Assembly (NCBI GenBank): GCA_025526935.1
Contig: JAHLKD010000058.1
Coordinates: forward strand, 186,001 to 250,000
Length of the DNA: 64,000 nucleotides
Direction of reading: 5' to 3'
Origin: Cladochytrium replicatum
Lineage: Eukaryota; Chytridiomycota; Chytridiomycetes; Cladochytriales; Cladochytriaceae
Positions 46,945 through 58,441 of this stretch are shown piece by piece. Every line of letters starts with the position of its first letter. Position 1 is the first letter of the stretch. A program made the translations under genes and the position numbers. The notes beneath the pieces are model-generated. The model saw only the letters and a program-made list of their open reading frames with translations, was not told the DNA's origin and searched no databases.

Positions 46945-48757
46945 TTACGGGCTATTCCGTGCCGATGCTGATGTTGATGCGACTGGCACCTCTGCTACTA
47001 TCAATGCACTCGACTCTCGCTTCTTGCCCAACATCTTGCTCTTCTCCCAATTCACTGCCCCTATCGTTGGCTCGCCACCATGGTTCGCTGAAGACAGGCC
47101 CAATCGCGCTGTCACCACAGGTGTCGATCCTGGTACTCCGGTCGCAACCCTAATACCGCCTCCAATGTCACTGCTAACCTGATTCGCTCCTCTCTGTCCA
47201 AACAGTCCTGCAAGTGCACTCCCGTTCTTTTCAAGCATTTGCTGAAGTTTGCTTGATCTGTTCATAAACAATAACATTGAGGAAAAAAATTGTAACTCCT
47301 GTCCTTGGGCATACCCTTCGTCCAAGAACCCTTGGATACTCTCGACAACCTGTTGCGGTGTTATCGGCTCTGCGGGTCTGTCCTTGTCCTTTGATTCCTC
47401 TCCAAATCGAGGAAGTCGGGTTGCAGACGCCCGCGGGGTCGAGTTGTTAGCTACACTTCCAAGTGCTTCCAGTGTCAACAACCTCATCCTTTGCACAAAA
47501 TAAAGAAATCATTTGGTTGATGGAGTAATGTCACTAATTCACGTACTGCTCGACAAGATCGTGGGGAGATTCTCCCAACATTGAGAAATCGAAAGAGTCG
47601 ATAAACGAAAGCACAGCTGACATATTGGTCATGCAATACGCCGTGTATCCTTCCCACTTTGTAAACCGGTGGATATACCGCAGATTCGAGACGAGTCGTG
47701 GCGGGTTTGTTCTATAAACACCATCCTTAAACACCTGCCGCCTCATGATCAAATCACGAGCAGACCTACCTCACGACGATGAGGATCAAGGTGGGGAGAA
47801 GCTGATCTGCGCCAGACGAGACAAGCTTGCTAGGCATTCGCTCTACGCAAAACGGTAAACATTTTGCTAACCCGGGGTAACCGTCCCAAAACATACCCGC
47901 GATGAGCTGATTGCATTTCACAATGCAGTCCAACTTTGACTTTGGCGTCACCGCAAAATCCATCCTCAACAATTCTAGGGGAAAAATCAGCTTCAACCAC
48001 GGAAAGAAAAGCCAGGTTCACGTCAACGCCTACCGAGTCCACACATCCTGTACAGCTCCCCAAGAGCCGCCTCGAGCTCCCGTCCCTTCTCCTCCCCGCC
48101 TACAACCTCCAACACGCTCCCAACCCCGAACCCACAAACCCCCAACCCCGCGCACCGACTCTGCACCACCGCGTCCCTCGCAAACGTAGTCCCAACCACC
48201 TCCCCAAACGTAATCCCGTACGCCGCCGCATGCACGTACCCCACCGCACCATCCCTGAGCGCCTCCACCTCGTAACCGTTCAAACCCTCCGCAATCCCCT
48301 TCACGCCCTGCTCCAGTTTCGTCGTGAAAAAGTGCTCGAAGCGCGCAGCGAGGTGGGGTGTTGAGGACGGGTTGGTGCGGACGTGGAAGGCGACGTCGGC
48401 GAGGAAGCGCTGGATGTCGCGGGAGAGGGCGATGACTTGTGGGTTGGAGGCGTGGGTTGACATGAAGGATTGGAAGGATTGGAGGGACGGGTCGGTGGAG
48501 GTGGAGAGGGTTGCGGTAGGGGGGAGTTGGGGGAGGTGGTTTTCGATTTTGGGGAAGATGAGGGGGAGGGGCGGGAGGATGCTGACGAGGGATTCGGCGA
48601 TCATGTTGAGGGGTTGCGGTGGGGTTGGAGCGAGTTGGGCAGTCTCTGTGGTCGTGGGTGGTGGTGGGGGGCGTGGAGGACGGGGAGGCGGGAGGTCATC
48701 GTCGTTAGGAGTGGGAATTCTGTCGGTTGGTGTTGGTGCGGGAGTTGGAGTTTGCAT
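46945..48757 (-). CDS. VPS9-domain Rab5-type guanine nucleotide exchange factor
   Basis: VPS9 domains catalyse GDP-GTP exchange on Rab5/Vps21 GTPases at endosomes. The N-terminus (MQTPTPAPTPTDRIPTPNDD) is Pro/Thr-rich and disordered. A helical bundle follows (SFQSFMSTHASNPQVIALSR, FEHFFTTKLEQGVKGIAEGL). An intron joins LYRMCG to LELLRMDFAVTPKSKLDCIV. The VPS9 core is in KLDCIVKCNQLIA, then SSGADQLLPTLILIVV joined to RTNPPRLVSNLRYIHRF and the closing YCMTNMSAVLSFIDSF. The ADQ-LLP-L motif with the catalytic Asp is intact. A C-terminal Ala/Ser-rich tail contains a helical QQVVESIQGFLDEGYAQGQE. The N-terminus faces a divergent secreted-protein gene 124 bp away. Confidence 0.87.
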
Positions 48758-48881
48758 GGTGGGGTGGACGTGGACGTGGAGAAAGGTTGGGCCGAAACAA
48801 AATCAATGTCTCTGGTGAGATTAAAAAATTAGTTTATGGCGGATCACGGATCAGTGAAAGAAATACCTTGAATCACTGTCC

Positions 48882-49684
48882 ATGGCAACGCTCCATCCCG
48901 TGCGCTCACCTTCATCCCCCACCTCCCTCCTCCTCACCATCATCTTGATCCTCTGCATCGCCTCTCAAAGCCCCAACCTCGCCCAAAACGTCTCCGACAT
49001 CGCCGGCTTCACGTCCAGCCCAAACGACTTTGCCGCTATCCCGGACTACAGCAACGCAGCCCCGTTGTACTGCCTGTCCGGAACCACTAACAGCCCGGTC
49101 TGCTGGAAATACCAGGCCAATGCACAGGATCCAAACTTTTCCGCCCTGTATCGCGGCTCGAGGGCCATGATCGCAATCAGGTACATATCAAACCCGAACG
49201 GGCCGAACGAGACTTGGACCAGTGCGTTCTTTACGACTGTGGATAAGTACATGCAGTTAAGCATTCCTGGAAGTAGGTTAAAAGCTTGTAATGCGGGTTG
49301 ATTTTTGGTATCTTTTTAACCATTTTTGAAGGTGGTTCAAAGCTGCTTGGGGACATCAACGATGATCCAAGGCTGAATCCTAGGTTGCGAGTCGACATGA
49401 TCTACAGGGGCACAATCTTCTCCACGGAGGTGCGGACATGGGCTACTGGTATCAACGGAAACGCATACGTCCCCGTTCGTACAGTCTTGATCACCCTCAA
49501 TGCAGGTACTATAAAACATCAGAACGCAGATGAGCTTTGACTAATCGATCACATAGGAATTCCGACGTCTGTTGCTTGGGCGACCACGAACTGTGTGCTC
49601 AGCACTTGCACGTGTCTGGATCAGATCTGTGCAAAACCATGCAACACTACCACATGCGGGGACATCAATGTAGCTCCAGTTTGA
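48882..49684 (+). CDS. Secreted Cys-rich protein, unknown function
   Basis: Three exons with introns 49273-49331 and 49506-49556 give about 230 residues. The N-terminus has a hydrophobic signal segment (SLLLTIILILCIASQS) followed by a mature region with two potential glycosylation sites (NVSD, NETW). Beta-rich segments (SALYRGSRAMIAIRYISN, YMQLSIPGSGSKLLGDINDD, PVRTVLITLNAG) lead to a Cys-dense C-terminus (CVLSTCTCLDQICAKPC, TTCGD). No family is recognised. It is probably an extracellular or wall protein. The start ATG (MATLHPVRSP) lies 124 bp from the divergent VPS9 gene. Confidence 0.7.
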
Positions 49685-50025
49685 GGAGATTGAAAGTTCA
49701 TGCGTTAATCTTTTTTGGAACATTAGGTTATGGTGGGCTGGACAGGAACGGACGTGAATGGTCGAACATTGACAAGCTCGCGTGAGTGTAAAACCTGTGT
49801 GGTTTTCTCCCTCTTAAACATGGCTCATAGGTTTGGACATTTGGAGATTCAAGAACGCTCTTTGAAGAAGAAGAACTGTACTCTATACTCTTACTCTCTA
49901 GAGTCCAATTGTTACATATTTGCACAAATAAGTTAAAAAGTATCGAAAGGCAGGTGTTTTGCAAGCAGAAATGATGTTTTTGCTGGCGGGTTTTCGGAAA
50001 GCCAAAGTGTATCTCGAGCTTTTCG

Positions 50026-53000
50026 TTAGTTTATGTCCATGTTCGTTGCGGCTCCAAAGTCGGCACCCAGACATCGTCGAATGCTTTGCAGTCGTTCGGT
50101 GCGAGCCAAAGCAATATTTCTCTCGCACAATCTACACCAGCATGTAAATTGTCAAAATATCCAAAAGGAAACAAATGCGATTAGATATCGTGTTACCTGT
50201 TAATCGTTCGGTATCTTCCTGGCACAATCCCAACGCCTCTCCATCGGTATACACCGCAGCGATTCGCGATAGTGCGCCGATCAAGAGTATTCGGATTTCG
50301 GGGTGGATTGTATTCGGTCCTGACGCCATTTGTCCGACTTTGGCGGTAAGCCTTTGAAGCAATCGCGCGGCTGACCAGAGGATGAGGAAGCTGGGGATTG
50401 AGCGTCAGCGTGTGTGAAATGAACATGACTATGATAAAAATATCGTACAGATCTTTGGACTGGGATGCGTGGTCGTGCGTAACACGCAGTGCTTCCGTTT
50501 TCAAGAACAAAACTACCGAAGAGAAAACCTTGGGTTCCAAAAAAGCAAACAGTTGAGAAAACTGACGCATCGAGAATGCCAGATATCGTTACCTTGTGAC
50601 TACCTATTTGTTTTACAATTGCAGGTCCGAGCTCGGCCATCATTTGTAGCAAAGCAAATGCTTTGATTGCAATCGGCCGACTTTCCCGTAGCTACCGGAA
50701 GTGTCAGAGGGATCAGTACTTTTCAATTGTATGAAAGGGCAAGTCTCACGTTGGTCGGTCCACGATTGTTAAGCTCAGAGATCAATCCGGAAAGGGACTC
50801 GAGAACCTGTGGAGGAACATATACCCCACAAAAGGATTGCCAAAATGCCGTATCTGCTCGATATAATGATGGTTTACTTTGCAAAAAGCCTATTTCTTGT
50901 AGCTCGAACCTGAACTAAGGCACAGACACCAATTCAGACAGCTCATGATCAACGACGTTTTCTGATTTCGATGAAGGAGGAGAGGGAAGGAATTTCCCCT
51001 CAAATACCTTGTAAAAGCATCTCTGTTCAAATGTGGAATACTTTAAGATACGGTTCGTCTGAACTATGAGTACTTACCTCTCGGCTACCATGTCCAGTTC
51101 ACCACATCCCCTCACATATACGGCCGAAAGGGCAAAAATGTGATCCACATCAGGAGCGGCTAGTGAATCAGCGACAGTGGCGACACTTTTCTCGACCAAC
51201 GTTCGGGGTTGGGTTGACCCTGCAGCTTGTTCTGCTTTACTAGCGCTAACGACTGCAGAAACTGTGCTCAAGAAATCAAGCACAACGGAGAGCGCTAGAC
51301 AGGTCAAAGCAAATCATGAGACTTCAATTACAGGTTGACCTGCCCTCTCAAAGTTGGCATACCTTTGGGGTGTTTACAAAATGTCTCGCGGTGCTGTTTG
51401 TCGACCTGCACCAGTTTAGTCAAAATTGTCAGCAACACAGAGAGGTGTCTGGTCTGGGCAACAACGATTCCACCATGAGCACATTTATTGCACGAAGATT
51501 TCTTAACTCACATGCGACAGGGAACAGCAAATGGACAGACAATCCACCACCGCTTCAATCAAGGGTTTGAGGAAAATACACTCGTCCACCAGAGCTGCTG
51601 AACAGAGTTTCTTGACTTTGGAGATCAAAGTTGACAGGTCCTTGAGCTGGATGTGCTGATCACCAGCCCCGCGGCTCAAAAGTTCAGTTGACAAATCAAC
51701 AGCGGTCCAAATAGATGATATGGTTGGTGCTAATGATCGAAGTACCTTAAATTCATTCACGTTGAGTAATTTTAAGTGCATAAAGTTAAGTTTAACTTAC
51801 AACAAGATCGATGCGGCGGGATGGTCGGAGAGTTGGGATAATCGATGAGCGAAGGTTTTGCTGAATGGAATGTGCGGGAGACGATTGTGGATCGAATAGC
51901 TTTTGCTCTGACAGCTCGTCAGGTACTGCTCTCATTCGAACCAATATGACTTTCTCACCTTGAGATGATGGTTGGGAGACAGCCGGTGAGCGTGAAGCCG
52001 ATCTGATGGGACTCGGAGAAAATCTTTGCTGCTGCGTCGAGTTAAGTTGATCCGCTTTTCGGCGCTTGGTAGGTGTCGTTACGATCGTTCCTCCGCCAAA
52101 TGAAGCGCGTGTAGGAAAATCTGCCGACCGGCCAGCTGACGAGACAATTGAGTCCTGTAAAACAACATTGACAGACATTAATGGTCTTCACCAGATGGGG
52201 ACTGTGCCGGACGTTTATTGATAGGTTTTTGCGATTGGAACGCATCACGATACGAGTCCAGCTCATGGTCCTGCAAGTAAGATCAACAATGGAGGTCTCA
52301 ATTCAAATGACAACCATGCAGCGCACCTTGAAAGTGAGGCTGGTCTCAAGCGATTCCACTTTTCGCTTCCACTTTTCTATCTCTTCATCTCTTTGCCGTT
52401 CTGCTTCACGAACCTGGTGGATCTGTTTTGCCAAGTGCTCCGCATTCTCTCGCTGTGTCTAAAGTTGGCATGGTTCATAAAGCATGCTCATCAATATTGG
52501 ATCACCAAGATACCTTGTTCAGCATAAGCCGAATATTTGCGATTTCTCCCTCCTTCCTCGACTTTTCGGCATAAAGCTCATTTGCCCGTTGCCTAAGCTC
52601 TTCTAGCTCACGATTGAGCTATGAATTTTGAGCCGTACATTCCTCAATGCAGAGTAGAAAATACCTCATCGAATGTGAGTGTTTTCTTGCCGGCTGAAGT
52701 AGAGGTTGACGTGATGCCTTTGGATGCTGGAAGCAATTAGTCGACCGTATTACGGTCACTCTTTATTGCACAGTTACTTGATGGTGATGGGTATGCTGTT
52801 GAAAAGTGAGGAATTGTACGAAAAGCGCTGGCTGTCATCGATTTGTTTCCTTCGATCCAGATAAATCTTTACTCGTGACGAAACCGCAATCAATCAATAC
52901 CTATTTGGGGGACTGAGAAGGATTCAAAAGTAACAACTTCATCAAGAGCTCGCAACGACGAAACGGACGTAAAATTTACCATTCGCATTAAATGTTGCAG

Positions 53001-53211
53001 GTGTGGAGTATGATGCCGTTGCCAATTCGAATGCTTGGAGCTCGGCATCACCCAAGTCTTCGTACACAAAGTCTTCTGTCTCATCATCAACCGCGTCTTG
53101 AGCCTGAGTGGCAGTTGGTTGTGCCGGTTGCTTAAGATTTGAGAAAGCTGAAGATCGGGCTGGATTATCGGGGGTGCGCCATTGGCTGTTTCTGTTGTTG
53201 TTCAGTCCCAT
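50026..53211 (-). CDS. ATRIP-like checkpoint protein
   Basis: ATRIP (Ddc2/Rad26 in yeasts) binds RPA-coated single-stranded DNA and carries ATR/Mec1 to it. The N-terminus has the acidic RPA-binding type motif DETEDFVYEDLGDAELQAFE, resembling the ATRIP FTADDLEELDTL segment. A coiled coil follows (TFDELNRELEELRQRANELY, SRKEGEIANIRLMLNKTQRE, IEKWKRKVESLETSLTFKDH), matching ATRIP's GEI-x-x-LR and LQFKD positions. A Ser/Pro-rich linker comes next (FSPSPIRSASRSPAVSQPSS). A helical-repeat C-terminal half includes SLAPTISSIWTAVDLSTELL, TIHPEIRILLIGALSRIAAV and the last exon ERLQSIRRCLGADFGA. The overall order supports ATRIP, but sequence identity is low, as usual for this family. Many introns; several internal joins were not checked. 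Confidence 0.65.
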
Positions 53212-54307
53212 AACGCAAAGCTAAACAACGGCGTGTGGCTTGATTAATGGGACCTGACCGAAACATTAATCAAATAATGAAAGTAGTGAGCGTGCCCAAT
53301 ATTCTTGTAAAGAAAGTGAAGAGTGTGAACAACCAAACCCCGAGAATCCCTCCACGCAACGTAAACCTGAAAGGCTACGGCATTTCACCCTCCTCGTTGC
53401 CGTTTATAGCCGAATATTCATTTCACCGACGACGTCCCTGTTCCACCCACCCATTGTGGCACTCAGTGCAACCTCCATGGTCGGTGGTGAGCTGGAGGAT
53501 CCTGGACAGGTTTGAACTTTTGTTGTTGGAACGGGAATGAGCGGGTGGAACAGCTTCGGGAGGGGCATTGCTCTTCCTTAAACGCCTCCACTACGCATTT
53601 TTAGCACACCGTCAATGGCGAAGTTTGTCAAAGTGTAGCTCGATTGTGGACAGAGCTTCGACTTTGGGGGAGCAACTTGCCGTCGACTTTGGGAAGGGGT
53701 GAGCGTTTCAGGGTCAAGTGGAGCGGTTTTGGCTCGACGTCTGTGATGGAAAGATCAATGGAACTGGGTGAAAAAGAGCCGAGACAGTGTGATGATCAGT
53801 TTGTGTTGGTATTGGTATGCCAAGCAAGTAAATTCATATCGTAACGTGTCCAGTGCTCCTTGATGACATCGTTATCAAGTATGCGTAGGACCCATGGGAG
53901 GGTGACATTAATCCAACTCACAAGCAAGGACATGGTCACGGGAGGACTGTGATCAGGAATCTCTTCCGCCATCTGCTCATTAACCTAGTCTGGGTCATGG
54001 GGATCAGTGATCGCTTTTCGAGAAGGATCAGTTTAACCCGATTCGGCTTCCCGAAGAAGGGGAAGAACAGGTAATTCTACTGAGAGAGCATCATTCACCG
54101 TTCTTACGTCCACCAATAAACTAAGAGTTATTTCTTTGGCGGTACTGCTAATCGTTCTTCTTTCTCTGTGTCAAAAACACACAAAACATAAAATTTCACA
54201 CGTTCCACAATGTCTTGGGTGGCTTGATCCCGACTGGTTGTCTCATCCCACTCAACGACAAAATGATTCGGCGACGTCCCATCCGGCCAGCCTGGAGAAT
54301 CTGTGCA
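53212..54307. other. Intergenic, no gene seen
   Basis: This stretch separates the ATRIP-like and tyrosinase starts and presumably holds both promoters. Short frames at 53247-53540 and 53644-53844 have no supporting features. Confidence 0.4.
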
Positions 54308-56104
54308 ATGAATTTATCGATATCGGGGATCGCAATCGCATTCGTAGCTGCAGTGTTCGCGTTCTCGTCCGCTGTTGATGCCGCATGTGCAAAGACCAGT
54401 GTTCGAAGAGAATGGCGAACTCTAACCGAGGCAGAACAGCAGCAGTACATCACAGCTGTCAAGACCTTGTTCGCCCAGTCATCGAAAATGGGCCTTGACT
54501 CGGTCCACACGGACCTTGTTCAGGTCCATCTGCAGGTCGCGCAGGACACACATATGACTGTAAGGCGTGTCAAGTCAGATACTAGTCCGCTGTATTTTTG
54601 AAAATCAAAATTTTAGAATCTGTTCTTGCCGTGGCATCGTTACTACACGTTAATGTTCGAACGGCTGATCCAGGAAATTGATCCTGAGATTAAGGGATTG
54701 CCCTATTGGGATTGGATGATGGTGAGCGAATATGGTGGAGTATTGGCCGGGGCTCTCAAATAATGTGAACAATCAGGATTCACAAGACGTGACACTATCA
54801 CAAGTGTGGAAAGATTTTGGTGGTGGAGGAGCGGAGGAGGCGGAGGTTCCGGAAGCAATGCGGGGCTGCATAACGAGTGGACCTTGGTCTTATCTCAGAG
54901 GAGTTCTCCCACAAGCTTCGTGTATCAAACGAGTATCGCATCCTGGGTATGGATAATGTGGAGTATTTGGACTGCAGCATTTGCTTAGTTCAATTTCGAT
55001 AGGGTACTTCCATCGCTCGACTTGTATTCGCACCTGATCATCAGCAATACGGACTACACAAAGTTCAGGTTGAAGATGGAAACTGCACACAACACCGTCC
55101 ATGGAGAGCTTGGAGGGGATTACGTGAACTCGATGGCCAGATACTATAGTCCGAATGATCCGATTTTCTGGGTAACTGGAAAAACTATTCAACATTCCAT
55201 TCATCTGACGCGTTGTTTGCAGCCCCACCATGCGCAGATAGATCGTATTTACACGCTTTGGCAGGAGCGTCATGTAGGGGTTGCTGACTTCCCCGAGCTT
55301 GACACAATTATCGATCTTGGTGTTTACAATATTAACGGCGAGTCCGTCACTGTTCGTGACATTCTCGATTCGAAGCAGCTTTGCTATGAATATGCCCCGT
55401 CGATTTTGCCCATTATCGATGGTGTCACCGAAGCATCTTCGTCCGTGTCAGGTGTTCGCCCTATGGCTCCTCAACACGTATCACACAGCGCTAAATCGTC
55501 ACCTTACTTCTTTGGGGAGCTCCCGACCATCATCCCACCTATGCCATTCCACAGGCCCGATCCGAATACACGCACATCGTTCCGCCAGCACCTCAAGGTT
55601 CGGAAACGGGGCTATAGACCACACGCGTACCGTCGGCAGCAACAGAGGTTGGTCGGACTTGGACGACCTTCTGCTCTATCAACGTTTGTCCTCACTTCCG
55701 GACACACACCGGACCACAATCGCCATGCTTTGATTCCCACACTCGACGATGGCGCACTCCCTGGAGCTGCACCCCCGTCATCAGAAACAGCGTGGGATCG
55801 CCCATCCCTCGATTCGAAGATCAAGTCAGTGGATCCGCTCCCATCCGCTTGGGGACAGAACAACAAACACTGGGATGAGTCAATTGTTCGGTCTGTGGAG
55901 GGAGAGTTCGACCGCTTCGTGACTTACCTGAACTCAATCGATGGGTTTGAGAGCATTTGCAGTCTGCGCAACGTCCAGAGAGCCAAAGGGTACCGTCAGC
56001 GCACTGCTGAAGAAGAGCAGCTCATTTGGGATGTTTACGCGAGGATTTCGAGCAAATTCGTTGAGGTCGAGAAGAGTGTTTTCGGAGGCTCAGAGATAGA
56101 TTAA
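54308..56104 (+). CDS. Tyrosinase (type 3 copper oxidase)
   Basis: Tyrosinases oxidise phenols to quinones in melanin formation. Four introns (54560-54616, 54722-54776, 54947-55002, 55172-55222) all have canonical ends. The start at 54308 yields a signal peptide (NLSISGIAIAFVAAVFAFSS); an ATG at 54263 in the same frame would lengthen it with RRRP. The CuA site is given by SVHTDLVQVHLQVAQDTH and NLFLPWHRYYTLMFE, followed by IKGLPYWDWM. CuB is in METAHNTVHGELGGD and SPNDPIFWPHHAQIDRIYTL. All expected copper His are visible. Beyond the core, an approximately 230-residue C-terminal extension is rich in Pro, Ser, Arg and His (PYFFGELPTIIPPMPFHRPD), then helical (FDRFVTYLNSIDGFESICSL). It may be a maturation or regulatory tail. 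Secreted or vesicular location is inferred. Confidence 0.93.
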
Positions 56105-56191
56105 ATCACCAACTGATGATGTATTTGATGCGAGCTGTGTTCATATAATTTCAACCTGTCATAATTGAAACACGTGAGCAAGGACCTGAAA

Positions 56192-57370
56192 ATGTCAAGA
56201 CCAGAACACACCGCACCACCAGAGATTGTAAGTGCATGCAGCAATCATGAAAGGAATGTCTCATAAGAATACGGAAACTTTCTTATCAGTTTTATAACGA
56301 GGATGAGGCGAGGAAGTACACTCAAAAGTATGCCCACTGCTCTCTCTGCAGTCTACAAACATGCTAAATCACAGCTGGTTTCGGACAGTACTCGAATTCA
56401 GTCTATACAGACAGAAATGACTTTACGTGCGCTCGAGCTTTTGAACCTTCCCGAAGATGAGCCCGCCCTGCTTCTCGACATTGGGTGTGGCTCTGGGCTC
56501 TCGTCAGAGATTTTGGAAGAGGAGGGCCACGTGTGGGTTGGTTTGGACATCAGCCCTTCAATGCTAGGCAAGTGCGATATGAGATTTGCAGGCGATATCG
56601 ATAAGTGCTGAGTTTGATTCGTTGTTCCCTCGAATGTCATGCGTTGAACAGATGTTGCGCTGGACCGGGAGCTTGACGGAGATTTGATCCTGCAGGATAT
56701 TGGTCAAGGCCTTGGGTTCAGACCAGGAACATTCGATGGAGCAATCAGGTGGAAAGTCCTCTCGCTTCGTAACAACAGTTCGGTTTTGACGTTTGTTTAC
56801 AAACTTGCAGTGTTTCGGTAATTCAGTGGCTCTGTAACGCAGATAAATCAACACACGTCCCTCGCGCTCGACTACTGCGATTCTTCGAGACTCTCTATAG
56901 TGCGTTGAAGCGAGGTGGTCGTGCGGTGTTCCAGTTCTACCCGCAGGATCAGAATCAAGTGGAGATGATCGTTTCGTCAGCTATGAAGACCGGGTTTACG
57001 GGCGGAATTGTTGTGGACTACCCAAACTCGACGAAAGCGAAGAAGTGGTTCTTGTGCTTGTTTGCTGGGTATTCTGGAGACCCCTCAGCAGCTCCTAAGC
57101 TGCCGAGCGCAAGGGATGATCAGGATGGAGACGGAGCTAGGATAAATTACGAAGCGCACCGGTAAGTCAGTAGTAGATGTGTGGAGTTATCCTGATGTTG
57201 TGCACTTAAGTGAGCGAACAAGGAAATCGCAATCCAAAGCTACGCAGAAAAGGGGTCCAAAGGATAGGACGTGGGTAAAACGGAAGAAGGATCTTGCTCG
57301 TATGAGAGGAAATACGGACGTGGCAAATGACTCGAAGTACACTGCACGGAAGCGTGGCCCGAAGTTCTGA
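56192..57370 (+). CDS. BUD23: 18S rRNA (guanine-N7) methyltransferase BUD23
   Basis: BUD23 methylates a guanine in 18S rRNA during 40S subunit assembly. Exon joins are clear: [12 protein letters not shown] to [12 protein letters not shown] (intron 56228-56289), then [18 protein letters not shown] (intron 56328-56388). SAM-binding motif I is [27 protein letters not shown] is then joined to DVALDREL across a GC-AG intron (56568-56651). After an intron at 56749-56810 come [45 protein letters not shown] and [13 protein letters not shown]. The basic C-terminus ([24 protein letters not shown]) is typical. It follows the tyrosinase stop by 87 bp on the same strand. Confidence 0.94.
56568..56651 (+). 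other. GC-AG intron in BUD23
   Basis: The BUD23 frame is kept only if the intron begins GCAAGT after CTAG and ends TTGAACAG, joining SPSML to DVALDRE. The nearby GT alternative breaks the conserved frame. GC-AG introns are a known minority class. Confidence 0.75.
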
Positions 57371-57458
57371 TCTGCAATTTCAATGTTACTCTTCTTATGC
57401 TCTTTGCGGCTTTAAATGACCAGCGGTTTCAATGAGTCTCTCTAAACCTATACATATT

Positions 57459-58285
57459 TCACACCTTGACAAGTTCGTTTGATACCAAGGAGTCAAATAT
57501 TTGCTGTCACATTGAGAAAATGAATGGTAAGGGAGAGAGAAACGGGCACAGACCAACCTTGGCAGCATCCTCTACACTGAGATCTACGTTCCGTAGATGG
57601 ATCTCGGGTTTCTCAGGAGCTTCATACGGAGCATTAATGCCTGTGAAGTCCTTCATCTCCCCGGCCCTAGCCTTCTTGTAAAGACCCTTTGGATCACGGG
57701 TCTCGGCAACTTCGATTGGAACATCGACATAGACCTCGATAAAGGGGATCCCTGAAGCCTTGTGCAATGCACGAGCAGCGTTACGCAATATAAGGTGAAA
57801 TGAACAAGGTGAGGGCAACCACAGTTGCATCAGCGAACAGTTTCGCGACTTCTGCGATTCGGCGGATGTTTTCGGATCGGTCTTCCGGCGAGAAGCCGAG
57901 ATTCTTGTTGAGCCCGAACCGAATATTGTCACCGTCTAGTCTGTAGGCTGTAAGTCCTCTCTCAAGAAGAATGTGTTCTAGTGCGACAGCAACGGTGGAT
58001 TTTCCGGAAGCAGAGAGTCCCGTGAACCAGATGGTGAACCCCTAGAATTAAACTGTGAGATCATGCATGGATCTTTTCAACGCTGATTAATGTCACCTTT
58101 TGCTTGGTAAGTTGTTCGCGCTGCTCCCTGGACACATTTCCTCCGTGCCAGGTGATATTCGTGGCTATCTGTGCTGCTACTTTCTCCATGGTTGGTTGCT
58201 TTTTTGCCGGACTTTCCCCTGTTGCACTCTGTTCGTGATCGTCCCTCGTTCTTTTCCTCTCTGATTCGCCTTTCGTGACCGTCAT
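57459..58285 (-). CDS. APS kinase (adenylylsulfate kinase), with a frameshift
   Basis: APS kinase phosphorylates adenylylsulfate to PAPS in sulfate assimilation. The N-terminus has a Lys/Glu/Ser leader ([20 protein letters not shown]) before the conserved [17 protein letters not shown]. An intron leads to the P-loop [17 protein letters not shown], then [39 protein letters not shown] and [11 protein letters not shown]. Here, at about 57781-57796, the frame breaks: the expected short Arg/Asp segment after SPY is replaced by four nucleotides and the protein resumes one frame over as [20 protein letters not shown]. The remaining part ([34 protein letters not shown]) and the last exon ([14 protein letters not shown]) are intact. 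So this is a real APS kinase carrying one indel, either a mutation or a sequence error. A shorter start at [15 protein letters not shown] is possible. Confidence 0.85.
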
Positions 58286-58441
58286 AGTTTTAAAGTGTTC
58301 CAGCAAAGTGACGCTGATCGTGAAAGCAAAACGTTCATCATTTTGGAAAATTCAATCGAACTTGGCGCACTGGAACGCACAAACGAGCATCGTTACAGTG
58401 GCCCCCGAATCTCAGAATCTGAAATAACTACAGCACCAAAA

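Noticed and set aside
48324-48832. Gly/Arg/Val-rich plus-strand frames
   Set aside because: They are antisense to the Pro-rich N-terminus of the VPS9 gene.
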